A DNA stretch of 5,758 nucleotides, from positions 1 to 5,758 of the forward strand of contig JBDLID010000170.1 of assembly GCA_039715055.1 (NCBI GenBank), given 5' to 3'. The notes beneath the pieces were generated by a model. That model was not told the DNA's origin, did no database searches, and saw only the letters and a program-made list of their open reading frames with translations. The translations under genes were made by a program, and so were the position numbers. Shown here piece by piece: positions 1-4,300 of this stretch (the stretch's first letter is position 1; each line of letters starts with the position of its first letter). This DNA is from JBDLID01 sp039715055. Its GTDB lineage: Bacteria; Desulfobacterota; Desulfobulbia; Desulfobulbales; Desulfocapsaceae.

Positions 1-240
1 GGCTATGGTGTATTTAGGCTCACCAAAGGCATAGCTGACAAATTCCAGGGAGCAGTGGCCGTTAAAATCATTGATTGGAAAGACATTTTTGAAAATCGCC
101 TGCAGGCCACTGTCTTCACGAGACTCAGGGTCCACATCAATCTGCAGAAATTTTTCATAGGAGATTCGCTGCATGGAGATAAGGTGCGGCGGTTCCATGA
201 CTGATGCGGTTGTGGCAAAGTTCTTTCTCACTCTTTCCAT
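1..240 (-). CDS. rpoB: RNA polymerase beta subunit, N-terminal 80 codons (partial, runs off left edge)
   Basis: This is the amino-terminal end of the RNA polymerase beta subunit, part of the catalytic core with beta-prime and the target of rifampicin. Only residues 1-80 are present, beginning MERVRKNFATTASVMEPPHL. The pattern of a short basic start, then a 'LISMQRISYEKFLQ' helix, 'SGLQAIFKNVFPINDFNG' and 'LEFVSYAFGEPKY' matches the beta N-terminus, which in E. coli reads similarly around '[22 protein letters not shown]'. The start is ATG at 238-240, with a GAGGT Shine-Dalgarno at 246-250 and a five-base spacer. The rifampicin region and all catalytic parts lie outside the window. The gene follows rplL at an unusually long distance (419 bases), and the spacer carries several strong hairpins, so its output is probably tuned separately from the ribosomal proteins upstream. 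The family call is firm. No frameshift is visible. Confidence 0.97.
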   Translation of the reverse strand, partial: MERVRKNFATTASVMEPPHLISMQRISYEKFLQIDVDPESREDSGLQAIFKNVFPINDFNGHCSLEFVSYAFGEPKYTIA

Positions 241-279
241 AATTTACCTCGGGATGCCTTAAACGGATAGTTGTATATG

Positions 280-311
280 CCCGGCGGCAGGCCTTGGTGC
301 CTGCCAACGGG
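280..311 (-). promoter_or_regulatory. Strong hairpin in the rpoB leader, close to the ribosome site
   Basis: The plus strand shows GGCAGGC (286-292) and GCCTGCC (299-305) around a six-base loop. A further CCCG/CGGG pair (280-283 with 308-311) follows across a 2x2 internal loop, giving 11 G+C-rich pairs. It ends 30 bases upstream of the rpoB Shine-Dalgarno and has no T run after it, so it is not a terminator in itself. It could be part of an attenuator, a stabilising structure or a protein site. The pairing is certain; the role is unknown. Confidence 0.5.
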
Positions 312-313
312 GA

Positions 314-345
314 TAAAACGGTTCAACAGGTATCCTGCAGAACCG
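314..345 (-). terminator. Terminator-like hairpin with short T run upstream of rpoB
   Basis: On the minus strand CGGTTC (345-340) pairs with GAACCG (324-319), and inside it CAGG (337-334) pairs with CCTG (330-327) around an ATA loop. The two stems are separated by a T-T mismatch and a G-T wobble. TTTTAT (318-313) follows immediately. This is the layout of an intrinsic terminator with a short, imperfect U tract. Because rpoB must be transcribed through it, partial termination (attenuation) is more likely than a full stop, unless a promoter lies further down. It lies about 70 bases before the rpoB start. Confidence 0.4.
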
Positions 346-388
346 GGAGATTCAAATGGTATGGTACAGCGGGTACGGCGGGACAGGA

Positions 389-412
389 CTCGGAGAACAC
401 TGGCTATCCGAG
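389..412 (-). repeat. 6-bp inverted repeat in the rpoB leader
   Basis: CTCGGA (389-394) and TCCGAG (407-412) can form a six-pair stem with a twelve-base loop. It has no T run. It is one of the series of hairpins between rplL and rpoB. By itself it could be chance, and the neighbouring structures are the main reason to list it. Confidence 0.3.
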
Positions 413-574
413 AAACAATTTGACTGAACAGCATGCATATTTAGAGCATTAATTTTCATAGCAATACACGATTATGTGGGAACAAGGCCTGAAAAAAACG
501 AAAATCGAGGAACATGGCTATCTGGCCGTTATTCCAAGACTTTCCACTTAAAATCATACTGCTGCATACAAAGA

Positions 575-612
575 ACGATACGCTATCGGGCAGAGTGCCC
601 GTAGCGTATCGT
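575..612 (-). promoter_or_regulatory. Long 16-bp hairpin after rplL: attenuator or RNase III site candidate
   Basis: Positions 575-585 (ACGATACGCTA) pair perfectly with 602-612, and CGGGC (587-591) pairs with GCCCG (597-601). One T (586) is bulged and the loop is five bases. On the transcribed strand the stem is followed by TTCTTTG (574-568), too broken to be a strong U tract. The hairpin begins 48 bases past the rplL stop. A stem of this length is more than most terminators need and suits either stabilisation of the rplJL message 3' end, RNase III cutting, or partial termination before rpoB, as known for the corresponding E. coli spacer. The pairing is directly visible; the function is inferred. 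Confidence 0.65.
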
Positions 613-620
613 ATAATTCA

Positions 621-643
621 GGTTGTCACCAAAGCGGACAACC
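621..643 (-). repeat. 7-bp hairpin directly after rplL
   Basis: GGTTGTC (621-627) and GACAACC (637-643) are perfect inverted repeats around a nine-base loop, 17 bases past the rplL stop codon and just before the larger hairpin at 575-612. No T run follows. The tandem layout suggests a 3' protective or processing structure for the rplL end of the message, though a chance repeat cannot be excluded. Confidence 0.35.
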
Positions 644-659
644 ATGTGGGGAGTGCGGA

Positions 660-1040
660 CTACTTGATTTCTACTGCGCCGCCAACTTCCTCGATCTGTT
701 TCTTGATCTCTTCCGCCTCTTCTTTGCTGACACCTTCTTTCAGAGGAGCGGGAACGCCTTCAACCAGAGCCTTGGCTTCTTTGAGGCCAAGGGAGGTGAT
801 AGCGCGAACTTCCTTGATGATCTTGATCTTTGCAGCACCGAAGTCGGTGAGAACAGCGTCGAATTCAGTCTTCTCTTCTGCAGCCTCTCCGCCTGCGGCG
901 GGGGCACCGGCTACGGCAACGGCAGCAGGGGCGGCAGCGGATACACCGAATTTATCTTCAAGTTCCTTGATAAGCTCGGAGAGCTCAAGAACGGACATGT
1001 TGGAAATGAACTCAATTACATCGTCTTTTGATACAGCCAT
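660..1040 (-). CDS. rplL: 50S ribosomal protein L7/L12 (bL12)
   Basis: This is the multicopy stalk protein that binds L10 as dimers and recruits and stimulates the GTPase factors EF-Tu, EF-G, IF2 and RF3. The protein has 126 residues, close to the usual 120-130. Residues 1-32 form the dimerisation helices that sit on L10. Residues 34-54 are a flexible hinge made almost only of Ala, Gly, Val and Pro. From residue 55 comes the globular C-terminal domain with the typical 'EKTEFDAVL', 'KIKIIKEVRAITSLGLKEAKALVEGVP' and 'KEEAEEIKKQIEEVGGAVEIK' segments, including the factor-binding lysine-rich helix. ATG start, GAGGT at 1048-1052, seven-base spacer. It follows rplJ by 76 bases and shares its L10-controlled message. 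Its stop is followed by two hairpins, which may separate its high output from that of rpoB. Confidence 0.99.
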   Translation of the reverse strand: MAVSKDDVIEFISNMSVLELSELIKELEDKFGVSAAAPAAVAVAGAPAAGGEAAEEKTEFDAVLTDFGAAKIKIIKEVRAITSLGLKEAKALVEGVPAPLKEGVSKEEAEEIKKQIEEVGGAVEIK

Positions 1041-1116
1041 TATTATTACCTCGTGTATTAAATCGTTTTAAAGGGTCGGCATGCCAAGGGGCAGCCAGAC
1101 CTTCTGGTTGTCAGAA

Positions 1117-1638
1117 CTATGCCTGCTCTTTCTGCTCTTGAACAGCCTGCAGACCATAGAGAAAGGTTCGCGGTACTCCTGAAAGTACCTGAACAAGTCC
1201 CGTGGGCACACTGTTGAGAACGGAAAGGAACTGTCCAAGCAGCACTTCCTTGGATGGAAGTTTGGACAGGGCGATCATCGCTTCTGAAGAAATTTTCTCT
1301 CCTTCGAGGGCAACGGCACGAATCTGCAGTTTCTCATGATCTTCTGCAAATTTTGCAAGTGCCTTTGCAGGTGCAACCGGATCATCATAGCCCATAACAA
1401 CGGCTGTGGTGCCGGTGAAATCCTCTACGAGAACATCACTGGCGGTATCCGTAACTGCCCTTCTCAGGAGAGTGTTCTTTGCAATTCGAATCTCTGAATC
1501 ACAGCTGCGCAACTGAATGCGAAGCTCCTGCAACTCAGAAACCGTCAAACCACAATAGTCGGTCACCACGGTAAACTTGGCGCGGCTGAACGAGTCGTTC
1601 AACTGGTTGACTATTGCTGATTTTTCATCACGGTTCAA
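1117..1638 (-). CDS. rplJ: 50S ribosomal protein L10 (uL10), TTG start
   Basis: L10 anchors the L7/L12 dimers to 23S rRNA beside L11 and is the autogenous repressor of its own operon. The 173-residue product has the usual length. It begins (M)NRDEKSAIVNQL, the standard L10 opening. Residues 1-130 form the rRNA-binding domain, with 'TVVTDYCGLTVSELQELRIQLR' and 'IAKNTLLRRA' (53-61) clearly conserved. The C-terminal helix (about 134-173) is the L12 dimer platform. The start is TTG at 1636-1638. It is supported by a near-perfect AAGGAGGAG at 1643-1651 with about six bases of spacing, and by the absence of an in-frame ATG near the conserved N-terminus; the nearby ATG at 1626-1628 is out of frame. 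An L10 leader lies upstream and rplL lies 76 bases downstream. Confidence 0.98.
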   Translation of the reverse strand: MNRDEKSAIVNQLNDSFSRAKFTVVTDYCGLTVSELQELRIQLRSCDSEIRIAKNTLLRRAVTDTASDVLVEDFTGTTAVVMGYDDPVAPAKALAKFAEDHEKLQIRAVALEGEKISSEAMIALSKLPSKEVLLGQFLSVLNSVPTGLVQVLSGVPRTFLYGLQAVQEQKEQA

Positions 1639-1642
1639 AGTA

Positions 1643-1651
1643 CTCCTCCTT
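1643..1651 (-). promoter_or_regulatory. Ribosome binding site that fixes the TTG start of rplJ
   Basis: The minus strand reads AAGGAGGAG here, an almost full anti-Shine-Dalgarno match placed about six bases from TTG (1636-1638). A strong ribosome site paired with a weak start codon keeps basal initiation moderate. GGAGT within it (1646-1642) is complementary to ACTCC in the leader (1708-1704), so part of the site could be masked. That five-pair match is short and may be chance. Confidence 0.8.
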
Positions 1652-1675
1652 CACTGGTTTAAGATTTCTCTTTTA

Positions 1676-1800
1676 TCTTATCCAGGGTGTGGATAAGACT
1701 CTTGGAGTCTCAACAGCAGTTACGGTCAATATAAACTTATATTTTCCATTGCCTCGGCAGGACACAGTATGTGATTAAACCTTGCGGTACCTGCTGTCTT
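1676..1800 (-). promoter_or_regulatory. L10 leader: autoregulatory mRNA element for rplJ-rplL
   Basis: The minus strand from 1800 carries the recognisable L10-leader core: AAGACAGCAGG (1800-1790), an internal 'TTTAAT' segment, then CCTGCCGAGG (1761-1752). The basal stem is GCAGG (1794-1790) with CCTGC (1761-1757). Inside it are ACC-GCAA-GGT and CACA-TAC-TGTG mini-hairpins. In known systems the L10(L12)4 complex binds this kink-turn-like element when in excess over rRNA and blocks rplJL expression. Downstream lie two more hairpins, AGACTC/GAGTCT (1696-1710) and a 9-bp stem (1676-1684 with 1690-1698). They share three bases and so compete. The family call rests on motif recognition and position directly before rplJ. 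The exact 3' limit is uncertain. Confidence 0.8.
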
Positions 1801-1832
1801 CGACTTTACCAAACAAAAACTGAACTTCTTTT

Positions 1833-1838
1833 ATTATA
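1833..1838 (-). promoter_or_regulatory. Candidate -10 box of an internal promoter before rplJ
   Basis: The minus strand reads a perfect TATAAT, 13-18 bases past the rplA stop, placed so that transcription would begin just ahead of the L10 leader. No convincing -35 box lies 16-18 bases upstream, and no TG extension precedes the box. E. coli has an internal promoter (PL10) at the same place, which raises the chance, but by sequence alone it is only a candidate. Confidence 0.35.
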
Positions 1839-1850
1839 AAATCTCCCCGC

Positions 1851-2555
1851 TTACTTGACTGCGGCAGCAAGGGCGATGGGGTCAAGCTTTACTCCGGGTC
1901 CCATGGTGGAGGACAGGGTGACGGAACGCAGGTAGATACCCTTGGCGGAAGAGGGTTTCAACTGGACAACCTTCTGCACGAATGCCCTGAGGTTTTCGCA
2001 CATCTTTTCCTCGCCGAAGGAGACCTTGCCGATACCGGCATGGATGATACCGGTCTTCTCGACGCGGAAATCAACTTTACCGCTCTTGATCTCTTTCACC
2101 ACGTTGCCAACGTCAAAGGTGACGGTACCAAGCTTGGCGTTGGGCATGAGGTTACGGGGCCCGAGAACACGACCGATCTTGCCGACGGTTCCCATCATAT
2201 CGGGAGTGGCAACGGTCTTATCGAACTCCAGCCAGCCGCCCTGGATTTTTTCCACCAGTTCATCACCACCGACAAAATCAGCACCGGCCTCTTTGGCCTC
2301 CGCCTCTTTGTCGCCCTTGGCAAAGACCAGGACCCGGGTCTCTTTTCCGGTTCCATTGGGCAGGACAACAGAAGAGCGCACCATCTGGTCGGCATGGCGC
2401 GGATCAACACCCAGCTTCATGGCGATATCGACGGTCTCATCAAATTTGGTATAGCTGCTGGCGATCACGTTCTTGACGGCATCTTCCAGGCTATAATACA
2501 GAGAGCGATCAAGGCTCTCTACTTTGTTTCTATACTTCTTTCCATGTTTCGGCAT
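1851..2555 (-). CDS. rplA: 50S ribosomal protein L1 (uL1)
   Basis: L1 forms the mobile stalk at the E site that helps deacylated tRNA leave the ribosome, and in many bacteria it represses translation of its own operon by binding the rplK leader. The 234-residue length is typical. Domain I is made of about residues 1-67 and 160-234, and domain II of about 68-159. The family signature 'KIGRVLGPRNLMPNAKLGTV' is complete at 126-145, and the RNA-contacting 'KFDETVDIAMKLGVDPRHADQMVR' at 37-60 is well conserved. The start is ATG with AGGAGG at 2561-2566 and a five-base spacer. It lies 131 bases after rplK, longer than the near-contiguous rplK-rplA arrangement common elsewhere, and the spacer holds an AT-rich hairpin. 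The stop is close to a TATAAT that may serve rplJ. Confidence 0.99.
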   Translation of the reverse strand: MPKHGKKYRNKVESLDRSLYYSLEDAVKNVIASSYTKFDETVDIAMKLGVDPRHADQMVRSSVVLPNGTGKETRVLVFAKGDKEAEAKEAGADFVGGDELVEKIQGGWLEFDKTVATPDMMGTVGKIGRVLGPRNLMPNAKLGTVTFDVGNVVKEIKSGKVDFRVEKTGIIHAGIGKVSFGEEKMCENLRAFVQKVVQLKPSSAKGIYLRSVTLSSTMGPGVKLDPIALAAAVK

Positions 2556-2641
2556 ATCAGCCTCCTACTCTCTCGGGTCGTTTTCTTCTGAGTTCGACCG
2601 CAGCAGTATGTTTAAATTTTGGATTCAGGACTTCAGATTTT

Positions 2642-2668
2642 TGATTGTTGCAAAATAATCAACAATCA
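2642..2668. repeat. Perfect 9-bp AT-rich inverted repeat between rplK and rplA
   Basis: TGATTGTTG (2642-2650) and CAACAATCA (2660-2668) form nine uninterrupted pairs with a nine-base loop. On the minus strand the stem is followed by AAAAATC rather than a T run, and on the plus strand by TGACTCT. It is therefore not an intrinsic terminator in either direction. It begins about 20 bases past the rplK stop in a spacer with clearly lower GC than the genes around it. A role in mRNA end stability or a protein operator are both possible; none is shown. Confidence 0.45.
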
Positions 2669-2686
2669 TGACTCTAAAATCGGTAA

Positions 2687-3112
2687 TCAGTTAACGACGG
2701 TGATGCCCATGGATCTTGCAGTTCCGGCAATAATCTTGCTGGCCGCGTCGATATCATAGGCATTGAGGTCCGGCATCTTGGTCTCGGCGATCTCGCGGAC
2801 CTGGGCGATAGTGACTTCGGCCACCCTCTCACTCTTGGGGTTGGATGAGGCCTTGGTCAGCCCCGCCGCCTTCATCAGTAAAACCGAGGCCGGGGCAGTC
2901 TTGGTGATATAGCTGAAGGATCTGTCCGCGTAAACGGTGATCACAACCGGGACAATGGTATCACCCATCTGCTGGGTCTTGGCGTTAAAATTCTTACAAA
3001 ATTCCATGATGTTCACACCATGCTGTCCAAGTGCGGGACCGACAGGGGGTGAAGGGTTGGCTTTTCCGGCCGGAATCTGTAATTTGATGTATGCCGAAAC
3101 TTTCTTGGCCAT
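2687..3112 (-). CDS. rplK: 50S ribosomal protein L11 (uL11)
   Basis: L11 binds the GTPase-associated region of 23S rRNA with L10, is part of the thiostrepton site, and is needed for RelA to sense uncharged tRNA. The 141-residue length is exactly typical. The N-terminal domain (1-70) starts MAKKVSAYIKLQIPAG and contains 'NPSPPVGPALGQHGVNIMEF' (19-38) with both prolines of the thiostrepton-contact region (22 and 23). The C-terminal RNA-binding domain (about 75-141) carries the family signature 'VAEVTIAQVREIAETKMPDLNA'. No resistance-type change is seen at those prolines. The start is ATG with AGGAG at 3119-3123 and a six-base spacer. A small hairpin (3124-3139) abuts the ribosome site. It follows nusG by 202 bases and a possible promoter. 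Confidence 0.99.
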   Translation of the reverse strand: MAKKVSAYIKLQIPAGKANPSPPVGPALGQHGVNIMEFCKNFNAKTQQMGDTIVPVVITVYADRSFSYITKTAPASVLLMKAAGLTKASSNPKSERVAEVTIAQVREIAETKMPDLNAYDIDAASKIIAGTARSMGITVVN

Positions 3113-3123
3113 TTTGAACTCCT

Positions 3124-3139
3124 ACTCTATATTGAGAGT
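3124..3139 (-). promoter_or_regulatory. Small hairpin touching the rplK ribosome site
   Basis: ACTCT (3124-3128) and AGAGT (3135-3139) pair around a six-base loop, and the stem base is directly next to the AGGAG of rplK (3119-3123). A second ACTCT (3141-3145) offers the same complement, but with a one-base gap it cannot form a hairpin. L1 feedback on this operon would be expected to act near here, but I could not recognise an L1-binding motif with confidence. Confidence 0.3.
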
Positions 3140-3156
3140 GACTCTTTAAATTTTCA

Positions 3157-3180
3157 AATAGTCATATTATTGCGACTATT
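3157..3180 (-). repeat. 7-bp inverted repeat in the rplK leader
   Basis: AATAGTC (3157-3163) and GACTATT (3174-3180) are perfect inverted repeats with a ten-base AT-rich loop. There is no adequate T run. It is one of four stems in the nusG-rplK spacer and could contribute to a structured leader. On its own, a stem of this composition is weak evidence. Confidence 0.3.
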
Positions 3181-3200
3181 GCATTACAGCTAATTCTCTG

Positions 3201-3221
3201 AAAAAGTTTGGCAGTGCGCCA
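3201..3221 (-). terminator. Weak terminator-like stem and T run in the rplK leader
   Basis: On the minus strand TGGCG (3221-3217) pairs with TGCCA (3213-3209), including one G-T wobble, around a three-base loop. Five Ts follow at 3205-3201 after a three-base gap. The stem is short and the T run is displaced, so strong termination is unlikely. It may be a pause or a partial attenuator before rplK, or chance. Confidence 0.2.
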
Positions 3222-3240
3222 TATTTGGACAGGCAGATCG

Positions 3241-3267
3241 TTCGGCCATACGCTTTTGTATGCCGAA
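3241..3267 (-). repeat. 10-bp bulged hairpin between nusG and rplK
   Basis: TTCGG (3241-3245) pairs with CCGAA (3263-3267), and CATAC (3247-3251) with GTATG (3258-3262). One base (3246) is bulged and the loop is six bases. The stem lies 48 bases past the nusG stop and has no T run after it. It overlaps the candidate -10 region, so the intact hairpin would appear only in read-through RNA from nusG. It may mark a processing point between nusG and rplK. Confidence 0.4.
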
Positions 3268-3283
3268 TGGTCTGACCGTTCAA
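3255..3283 (-). promoter_or_regulatory. Candidate sigma70-type promoter for rplK-rplA
   Basis: On the minus strand TTGAAC (3283-3278) and TACAAA (3260-3255) each match four of six consensus bases and are separated by exactly 17 bases. Start of transcription would fall near 3248, giving a leader of about 135 bases to rplK. E. coli has its PL11 promoter at the equivalent position, which supports the idea. The score is modest and such matches occur by chance. Confidence 0.35.
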
Positions 3284-3314
3284 AGATGGTGTGCTGACGA
3301 ACTGTTTTCCTGTC

Positions 3315-3848
3315 TCAGGCGTTTGATACCTGTATGTACTCCAGTTCAACAGGGGTCTCCCTGCCGAAAATCGAAACCATAACCCTGACCCTGCCCTTCT
3401 CCGGATACACCTCATCGACCACACCCTGAAAGTTGGCAAAGGGTCCGTCGGTGACCCGAACGACCTCGCCAATCTCGAAGATGACCTTGGGCCGCGGTGC
3501 CTCTGCTCCGTCCTGGATACGACCGATGATCTTCTGCGCATCCTCCTCGGGCAGAGGGGTGGGATGTTCATCGTCTCCGACAAAACCTATAACACGGGGC
3601 ATATTGTCATGGAGGACATGCCAGGTGGTGTCATTGAGATCCATGGAAACCAGCATATACCCGGGAAAAAACTTCCGCGATGATGTCTTGCGCTCCCCCT
3701 TGACCATCTCCACAACCTGCTCGGTGGGAACAAGAATTTCACCGAAAGACTCTTCGAGCCCCTCTTTCCTGATCCTGTCCTCAAGGGTCAGTTTGACTTT
3801 GTCCTCAAAGCCTGAATGAACCTGCAATATATACCAGTGTATTGCCAT
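3315..3848 (-). CDS. nusG: Transcription elongation/termination factor NusG
   Basis: NusG binds the clamp of RNA polymerase through its N-terminal domain. Its C-terminal KOW domain binds either Rho (termination) or ribosomal protein S10 (coupling to translation). The 177-residue product is of typical length. The NGN domain (about 1-115) begins MAIHWYILQVHSGFEDKVK and holds 'KFFPGYMLVSMDLNDTTWHVL' (59-79). The KOW domain (about 126-177) reads 'GEVVRVTDGPFANFQGVVDEVYPEKGRVRVMVSIFGRETPVELEYIQV'-like in parts, with the Rho/S10-contact phenylalanine in 'SIFGR' (F161) kept. The ATG at 3846-3848 fits the family N-terminus, but no Shine-Dalgarno is visible: the preceding 45 bases are C-rich and nearly G-free on the coding strand. 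It follows secE by 61 bases, the near-universal pairing. Confidence 0.99.
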   Translation of the reverse strand: MAIHWYILQVHSGFEDKVKLTLEDRIRKEGLEESFGEILVPTEQVVEMVKGERKTSSRKFFPGYMLVSMDLNDTTWHVLHDNMPRVIGFVGDDEHPTPLPEEDAQKIIGRIQDGAEAPRPKVIFEIGEVVRVTDGPFANFQGVVDEVYPEKGRVRVMVSIFGRETPVELEYIQVSNA

Positions 3849-3893
3849 GAGATTGTGATCAGTTAGTGGTTATGGTTGAAAGTGGATGAATGT
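3849..3893 (-). promoter_or_regulatory. C-rich, G-poor nusG leader without Shine-Dalgarno (rut-like)
   Basis: Counting the minus strand over these 45 bases gives 16 C and one G, with about nine YC dinucleotides and no evident hairpin. This is the composition of Rho utilisation sites, and it sits between secE and nusG with no purine-rich ribosome site. Rho-dependent feedback on the gene for its own cofactor is a tempting idea but is inference; an unstructured S1-dependent ribosome site would look similar. Confidence 0.35.
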
Positions 3894-3909
3894 CAACCGC
3901 CGGCTCTTC

Positions 3910-4158
3910 TTAACGAAGAACGGAGTCTATGAGTTTGCCAAGTACCATATCCACGGAGCCCAGATAGGCTGAGGCCAGGATTGAAAAAACGATGACAACA
4001 CCGGTAAGACCGAGGGTTACCTTTTTTTCCGGCCAGACAATCTTGGTAAATTCAACTTTGACTTCATCAATAAAAGTTCTGATCTGGGCCGGGGAGAAAG
4101 AGGACTTCTCCTTGGCCTCGACCTGCTGTTTTTTACTGGTTTTTGTCTTCTTTGCCAT
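3910..4158 (-). CDS. secE: Protein translocase subunit SecE
   Basis: SecE clamps the two halves of SecY in the SecYEG channel of the inner membrane. The 82-residue form has a Lys/Gln-rich polar head (1-24), an amphipathic surface helix (about 25-47) with the conserved 'EVKVEFTKIVWPEKKVT' core (W42, P43), and one membrane segment (about 48-68, LGLTGVVIVFSILASAYLG). It is the short single-span type, unlike the three-span E. coli protein. The reading frame is open further upstream to 4245, but those codons lie inside tRNA-Trp, so the start is ATG at 4156-4158, giving MAKKTKTSKK. The ribosome site is modest: GGGAAG about nine bases away. nusG follows by 61 bases. Confidence 0.97.
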   Translation of the reverse strand: MAKKTKTSKKQQVEAKEKSSFSPAQIRTFIDEVKVEFTKIVWPEKKVTLGLTGVVIVFSILASAYLGSVDMVLGKLIDSVLR

Positions 4159-4212
4159 GTTCTTCAACTTCCCTGCCCTGGTGATTTCTATAAGTGCCTG
4201 CAGAGAGACAAG

Positions 4213-4289
4213 TGGCAGGCCAGGAGGGACTCGAACCCCCAACATCCGGATTTGGAGTCCGGCGCTCTACCAATTAGAGCTACTGGCCT
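4213..4289 (-). tRNA. trnW: tRNA-Trp, anticodon CCA, with encoded 3' CCA
   Basis: The full cloverleaf can be folded by eye. The acceptor is AGGCCAG (4289-4283) with CTGGCCT (4223-4217). The D arm is GCTC/GAGC around TAATTGGTA, and the anticodon stem is CCGGA/TCCGG with loop CTCCAAA, so the anticodon is CCA (Trp). The variable loop is ATGTT. The T arm is GGGGG/CCCTC with one G-T pair around TTCGAGT. The discriminator is G at 4216, and CCA is encoded at 4215-4213. G discriminator and CCA anticodon are the main tryptophanyl-tRNA synthetase identity elements. It lies between rpmG and secE and must be cut from a joint transcript. Confidence 0.98.
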
Positions 4290-4300
4290 GTATTCTTACC

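Larger units (their letters stand above)
241..659 (-). promoter_or_regulatory. rplL-rpoB intercistronic region with serial hairpins (rpoB leader)
   Basis: This 419-base stretch has no convincing gene. On the minus (transcribed) strand it contains, in order, a 7-bp hairpin (621-643), a 16-bp hairpin (575-612), a weak structure followed by a seven-T run (492-498), a 6-bp hairpin (389-412), a bipartite hairpin followed by TTTTAT (314-345), and a 7+4-bp hairpin (280-311), ending at the rpoB Shine-Dalgarno. In E. coli the equivalent spacer holds an attenuator and an RNase III processing site that lower rpoBC expression relative to rplJL. A similar role is the simplest reading here, but it is inference. 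A 68-codon frame at 228-434 overlaps the rpoB start, has no good ribosome site, and is not supported. Confidence 0.6.

Noticed and set aside
228..434. 68-codon minus-strand frame before rpoB, with a 'GLPPG' string reminiscent of MltG proteins
   Set aside because: It overlaps the rpoB start, has no Shine-Dalgarno, sits on hairpin-forming DNA, and the similarity is a few residues without the surrounding MltG motif.
421..480. Possible minus-strand promoter (TTGCTA with TAAATA or AAATAT) in the rpoB leader
   Set aside because: The spacing is 15-16 bases and the -10 matches only three of six consensus bases. AT-rich DNA gives such matches by chance.
481..540. Terminator at the seven-T run (minus strand, 498-492) before rpoB
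   Set aside because: The only stems before it are three or four pairs with large internal loops, so it is not a convincing intrinsic terminator.
612..617. Plus-strand TATAAT next to the 16-bp hairpin
   Set aside because: It is at the edge of the inverted repeat, has no -35 box, and no plus-strand gene follows it.
514..1071. 185-codon plus-strand frame across rplL
   Set aside because: A shadow of rplL: the Ala/Ser-rich run is the complement of the L7/L12 hinge. No domain and no start signal.
2473..2497. Plus-strand TTGACG and TATAAT inside rplA (possible antisense promoter)
   Set aside because: The spacer is only 13 bases, too short for a sigma70 promoter, and the bases are explained by conserved L1 codons.
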